This document shows positions 13,789-16,318 of a stretch of DNA of 16,318 nucleotides, piece by piece. Positions within the stretch are counted from its first letter, which is position 1. Each line of letters starts with the position of its first letter. Source of the stretch: CAZHDI01 sp964531285 (GTDB lineage: Bacteria; Pseudomonadota; Alphaproteobacteria; JAJFIK01); NCBI GenBank assembly GCA_964531285.1, contig CAZHDI010000074.1, positions 1-16,318 of the forward strand, in the 5' to 3' direction. Both the position numbers and the translations under genes were made by a program. The notes beneath the pieces are model-generated. The model worked only from the letters and a program-made list of their open reading frames with translations, did no database searches and was not told where the DNA came from.

Positions 13789-14319
13789 ATGATCCGAGTA
13801 ACCGCTCTGGCCGCCGGGCTCATGGTTTGTGCCGCCGCCGCCGCACCACCGGTCACTGCCCAGACCGGCGCACCGCCGGACACCGCCGCCCCGGTTCTGA
13901 ACGAGCGCGCGGTGTTCGCCGATCCCGAGACCGGACCGATCACCACCATGCGTCACTGGAAGATCAAGCCCGGCACGTTTCCGCAATTCCTCGAGGCCAG
14001 CCAGACCGGCGTCTGGCCGTATTTCGAGAAGATCGGGGCGCGGGTGATCGGCATGTGGCAGGTCACCGGCGACGCCGAGGGGCCGCGCGGCGAGACGGAC
14101 TACGACGAGGTCTATCTGATGACGCAATATGTCAGCCGGGCCCATTGGAAGGCGACGCGCGAGGCTTGGCGTCTGGGCGGCAATGGGCCGGATTTCGAGG
14201 CGCTGATGGACGCGCTGGCGATCCGCCGGTCGCTGACCATAGAGACCAGCGTGATCATGCTCGAAGGCGTCACCGGGCCGACCGGACCGTATTATCTACC
14301 GGGTACGCTCGCGCCCTAA
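13789..14319 (+). CDS. Exported NIPSNAP-like (dimeric alpha/beta barrel) protein
   Basis: Exported protein of 176 residues with a signal peptide ending about residue 25 (VTAQ). The mature part has one alpha/beta ferredoxin-like domain (about 53-160). A strand at MRHWKIKPG is followed by a helix (FPQFLEASQTGVWPYFEKIG), then strands at RVIGMWQV and EVYLMTQYVSRAHW and a further helix. This pattern is typical of NIPSNAP or related dimeric alpha/beta barrel proteins, whose biochemical role is generally unknown. No catalytic motif is evident. The gene is divergent from the DUF4345-like gene and convergent with the hydrolase, with only 12 bases between the stops. The coding call is secure; the family is tentative. 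Confidence 0.8.
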   Translation: MIRVTALAAGLMVCAAAAAPPVTAQTGAPPDTAAPVLNERAVFADPETGPITTMRHWKIKPGTFPQFLEASQTGVWPYFEKIGARVIGMWQVTGDAEGPRGETDYDEVYLMTQYVSRAHWKATREAWRLGGNGPDFEALMDALAIRRSLTIETSVIMLEGVTGPTGPYYLPGTLAP

Positions 14320-14331
14320 GGACGCACCGGC

Positions 14332-15105
14332 CTACGACCGTGCGCGGATAAAGGACCGGATGGCCGAGGTCACGATCTCGGGCCGGGTGATGGTCGGCAC
14401 ATGGCCCGCCCCCTCGATCGGCAGCCACTGGGCGCCCGGTATCCCCCGGGCGAACGCTGCGCCGCTGGCGACCGGCTCGATCACATCGTCCGTCCCGTGA
14501 ATGACCAGGGTCGGACAGGCGATCTCGGGCAGCCGGTCGCGGATATCCACGGCCATCTGACGGATCAGGGCCGGCCCGTAGTCCGGTTCGGCTTCCTTCA
14601 GGATCTGAAACAGCCAGCGCTTGAGATGCTCGCAATCGGGTTCGGGAATGCAGGCCTCCACGAAAGGGATCAGCGCGGCGTCGGGATCGGTTTCCAGCCT
14701 TTGAGCGAAGGCGAGGCGCTGGGGCTGATCCGCATTGTTCCAATAGGGCGTGGAATCGATGATCACGAGGCCTTCGAACCGGGAGGGATCGCGCAGAACC
14801 GCCGAGGCCGCGACGAACCCGCCCTGGGACTCCCCGCCCAGCCAGCACCGCTCGATCCCGAGCGCGTCGAGCAGGATGAAGACATCATCGACCAGTCCGT
14901 CCCGGTGCAGATCGGCCGGATCGGCCAGGCTCTGTCCCGAGCCGCGGTGATCATAGGCGATGCAGCGCCGGTCTTCGGACAGGGGCTCCAGGACCTGGCG
15001 CCAGACCTGCCAGGTGCCAATCCATCCGCCCACGGCGAAAAAGGGCAGATCGCCTGTCCCGAACGACACGCAATTGATGATCCGGTCATCGATGGTCATG
15101 AACAT
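14332..15105 (-). CDS. Alpha/beta hydrolase
   Basis: Cytoplasmic alpha/beta-hydrolase-fold protein of 257 residues. The nucleophile is Ser93 in the elbow GGESQGG, the acid is Asp207 in HGTDDVIEP, and the base is His235 in GAGHVP. The oxyanion-hole strand reads VGGWIGTW, and YDHRGSGQS (51-59) is the usual strand/loop of this family. A cap region lies at about 125-195. The start at 15105 has AGGAG 8 bases upstream on the minus strand; an open extension to 15195 has no such signal. The VOC gene lies 111 bases upstream on the same strand, so they may share a transcript. The substrate is unknown; esterase, haloperoxidase-like or lactonase activity are all possible. Confidence 0.9.
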   Translation of the reverse strand: MFMTIDDRIINCVSFGTGDLPFFAVGGWIGTWQVWRQVLEPLSEDRRCIAYDHRGSGQSLADPADLHRDGLVDDVFILLDALGIERCWLGGESQGGFVAASAVLRDPSRFEGLVIIDSTPYWNNADQPQRLAFAQRLETDPDAALIPFVEACIPEPDCEHLKRWLFQILKEAEPDYGPALIRQMAVDIRDRLPEIACPTLVIHGTDDVIEPVASGAAFARGIPGAQWLPIEGAGHVPTITRPEIVTSAIRSFIRARS

Positions 15106-15113
15106 GGCGCGCG

Positions 15114-15118
15114 CTCCT
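15114..15118 (-). promoter_or_regulatory. Ribosome binding site deciding the hydrolase start
   Basis: AGGAG on the minus strand, 8 bases before ATG 15105. It selects this start over the in-frame ATGs at 15195 and 15165 and over the close one at 15099. Confidence 0.65.
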
Positions 15119-15216
15119 GTCGTGTCACCCGATTCAGCGTACCGCGCCAGGCCCTCTGCGGCCATGACGCCGGAAGGCCAATGGCAGGGCAACATATCAT
15201 GGCCCGAAGTTGGCCG

Positions 15217-15609
15217 TCAGGACGGATCGATCCGCCAGGGCGGGAACCGGCGCATCGCCCCGGCATACATCAGACAGACTTCGTTGCCCGCGGGATCCTT
15301 GAGCCGCGCCTCGCGCCAGCCCCAGGTCTGGTCGGCGGGGTCGCTCAGAAACACGAGGCCGGCGGCTTTGAGCGCGGCGGCATGGGCATCGAGCGCCTCC
15401 GCCGTATCGTGATCGAAATAGATCACCACGCCCGGCGGCACGGGCCCGTCGCCAGCATGAAGCGACAGCGTGGCCCCGGCCCCGTCCGCGCTTTCAAAGC
15501 GGGCATAGCGCGGCGGCGCATCGACGATCTGCACCAGCCCCAACGCCTTGTAGAAGGCCACCGAGGCGTCATAGTCGGCGCAGGGGACTGTGATCTGGTT
15601 CAGGTGCAT
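15217..15609 (-). CDS. VOC-superfamily (glyoxalase/bleomycin-resistance-like) protein
   Basis: Single-module vicinal-oxygen-chelate protein of 130 residues. The N-terminal strand MHLNQITVPCADYDASVAFY and the LGL turn begin the first beta-alpha-beta-beta-beta unit. GVVIYFDHDTAEALDAHAAA (60-79) begins the second. The C-terminal WREARLKDPAGNEVCLMY contains the conserved metal-ligand Glu110. Other ligand candidates are Gln5 and His51. Such proteins act as lyases, isomerases, dioxygenases or drug-binding proteins, and the substrate cannot be read here. The start at 15609 fits the family; GAAGAGA upstream is only a fair ribosome binding site. The gene is probably the upstream partner of the hydrolase gene. 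Confidence 0.88.
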   Translation of the reverse strand: MHLNQITVPCADYDASVAFYKALGLVQIVDAPPRYARFESADGAGATLSLHAGDGPVPPGVVIYFDHDTAEALDAHAAALKAAGLVFLSDPADQTWGWREARLKDPAGNEVCLMYAGAMRRFPPWRIDPS

Positions 15610-15829
15610 GGGGGTATGTCTCTTCAGCTTCTTCGGGCCGGATGATCCTACAGCCGCGCCCTACCGCTTCTATCTCTTGAAGCGTGTACAGAATGACGAT
15701 GCGGCGATGAACGCCGGTGACTGGCAGGCGGTCGATGCCCTTCTTGAGGCTTGCGCCATGACGCCCATCCTCGGCGCGACGCTGACCTGCGACATCGGCC
15801 GCAAGGACAATCTTGAAATTTGGCTCTAA
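15608..15829 (+). pseudogene. Doubtful small frame, possible C-terminal remnant of a GST-like gene
   Basis: Frame of up to 79 codons (GTG at 15590, ATG at 15608) whose beginning overlaps the divergent VOC start and has no ribosome binding site. The part from about 15650 has protein-like character: YRFYLLKRVQ, a helix WQAVDALLEAC, and an ending IGRKDNLEIWL. This pattern reminds me of the C-terminal helix and tail of GST-like proteins, and a GST-like gene follows 106 bases later. It could be a degraded duplicate, a short real gene, or chance. I could not verify the similarity. Confidence 0.28.
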
Positions 15830-15852
15830 CCGGGCCGTCCTGCGAGAGGGCC

Positions 15853-15865
15853 CTCGGTAACCGAG
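15853..15865. promoter_or_regulatory. Short palindrome upstream of the GST-like gene
   Basis: CTCGGT-A-ACCGAG, 6-bp arms with a one-base centre, 70 bases before ATG 15936. It is followed by TTGACC (15866-15871), which could be a -35-like element, but no convincing -10 follows. It may be an operator; weakly supported. Confidence 0.3.
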
Positions 15866-15935
15866 TTGACCATCCGCTCATTGGGCCCGACAGTCCATCC
15901 GGCGGATCGATGCACCCTGACCAAAAGGCGGCCCC

Positions 15936-16318
15936 ATGCGGCACGATTATGTTTTGTACTCCATGCTCGCGTCCATGTATTCCGGCAAGGTCCGGGGATA
16001 TATGAATTACAAGCAGTTGGACTATATCGATAAGTCCGCAGACTTCTATGACATGGCATTCAGATTGAAGGCCCGTACCGGCGAGAGGGTCTTGCCCGTC
16101 GTGCGAACCCGAGAGGGTGAATGGCTCCAGGATACGACGCTGATCATCGAGGCGTTGGAACAGCGCCACCCCGAGTTTCCGATTGGTGTGGAAAGCCCTG
16201 TTCAGTATGCGGCATCATTGTTTTTGGAGGCCTGGGCGGACGAATATTGGCTTCCCATCGCGATGCTTCATCGCTGGGCCTACAATGACGAAAATAAAGA
16301 CTTCCTTTTCAACGATGT
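15936..16318 (+). CDS. Glutathione S-transferase-like protein (5' part)
   Basis: First 127 codons of a gene running off the right edge. The N-terminal thioredoxin-like GST domain has the strand YVLYSMLASMYSGKVRGYM, where Ser in MYSGKVR is at the usual catalytic Ser/Cys position. The cis-proline strand VLPVVRTREGEWLQDTTLII carries the glutathione-binding W-x-x-D-T/S pattern. The linker EALEQRHP leads into the helical domain (SLFLEAWADEYWLP). AAAAGG lies about 8 bases before ATG 15936. Base composition differs from the rest of the window: bases 16021-16080 have 28 G/C of 60, while bases 14941-15000 have 42 of 60. This suggests later acquisition. The family is confident; the substrate is unknown. 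Confidence 0.88.
   Translation, partial: MRHDYVLYSMLASMYSGKVRGYMNYKQLDYIDKSADFYDMAFRLKARTGERVLPVVRTREGEWLQDTTLIIEALEQRHPEFPIGVESPVQYAASLFLEAWADEYWLPIAMLHRWAYNDENKDFLFND

Noticed and set aside
14401..15645. A 414-codon plus-strand frame across the hydrolase and VOC genes
   Set aside because: Shadow of two genes with recognisable folds; no coherent domain.

Overview
The window looks like chromosomal DNA of a high-G+C alphaproteobacterium, most likely of the Rhodobacterales type. The evidence is an RNase E with a long acidic insertion in its S1 domain and a C-terminal GWW peptide, a DctB/DctD pair, and strong G/C bias at third codon positions. Fourteen protein genes are supported, two of them cut by the window ends, plus one doubtful small reading frame. 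I see no tRNA, rRNA, CRISPR array, transposase or phage gene.

Layout. Bases 3-455 are the 3' end of purQ (purine synthesis). Bases 544-3651 are a two-gene operon for a DctB-type sensor kinase and a DctD-type response regulator. The regulator has lost the sigma-54-contacting GAFTGA loop. A 375-base gene-free leader with several hairpins precedes rne (4027-7119). Next come two minus-strand genes, a divergent gamma-glutamyltransferase-like lipoprotein (8437-9864) and a class I/II aminotransferase (7249-8406). A 60-bp palindromic repeat, 56/60 identical and in the same orientation, lies on each side of this pair. On the plus strand follow a periplasmic M48 metalloprotease with a TPR-like tail (10139-11572) and a DsbA-family thiol oxidoreductase (11707-12465), both envelope quality-control functions. 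After a structured leader comes a small secreted lysine-rich protein of unknown function (12750-13172). It converges on a small DUF4345-like membrane protein (13266-13670) across a bidirectional terminator. That gene is divergent from an exported NIPSNAP-like protein (13789-14319), and a perfect 9-bp inverted repeat lies between them. An alpha/beta hydrolase (14332-15105) and a VOC protein (15217-15609) follow on the minus strand. The window ends in a plus-strand glutathione S-transferase-like gene of clearly lower G+C, preceded by a small frame that may be a remnant.

How the genes work together. dctB-dctD is a self-contained signalling unit, but no transporter target is visible here. The M48 protease, DsbA-like protein and GGT-like lipoprotein all act in the envelope or periplasm. 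The remaining genes look like independent housekeeping or accessory functions. I do not see a clear new multi-gene defence or biosynthetic system. The strongest unexplained structure is the repeat-bracketed aminotransferase/GGT-like cassette, followed by the DctD without GAFTGA and the divergent GGT-like lipoprotein.
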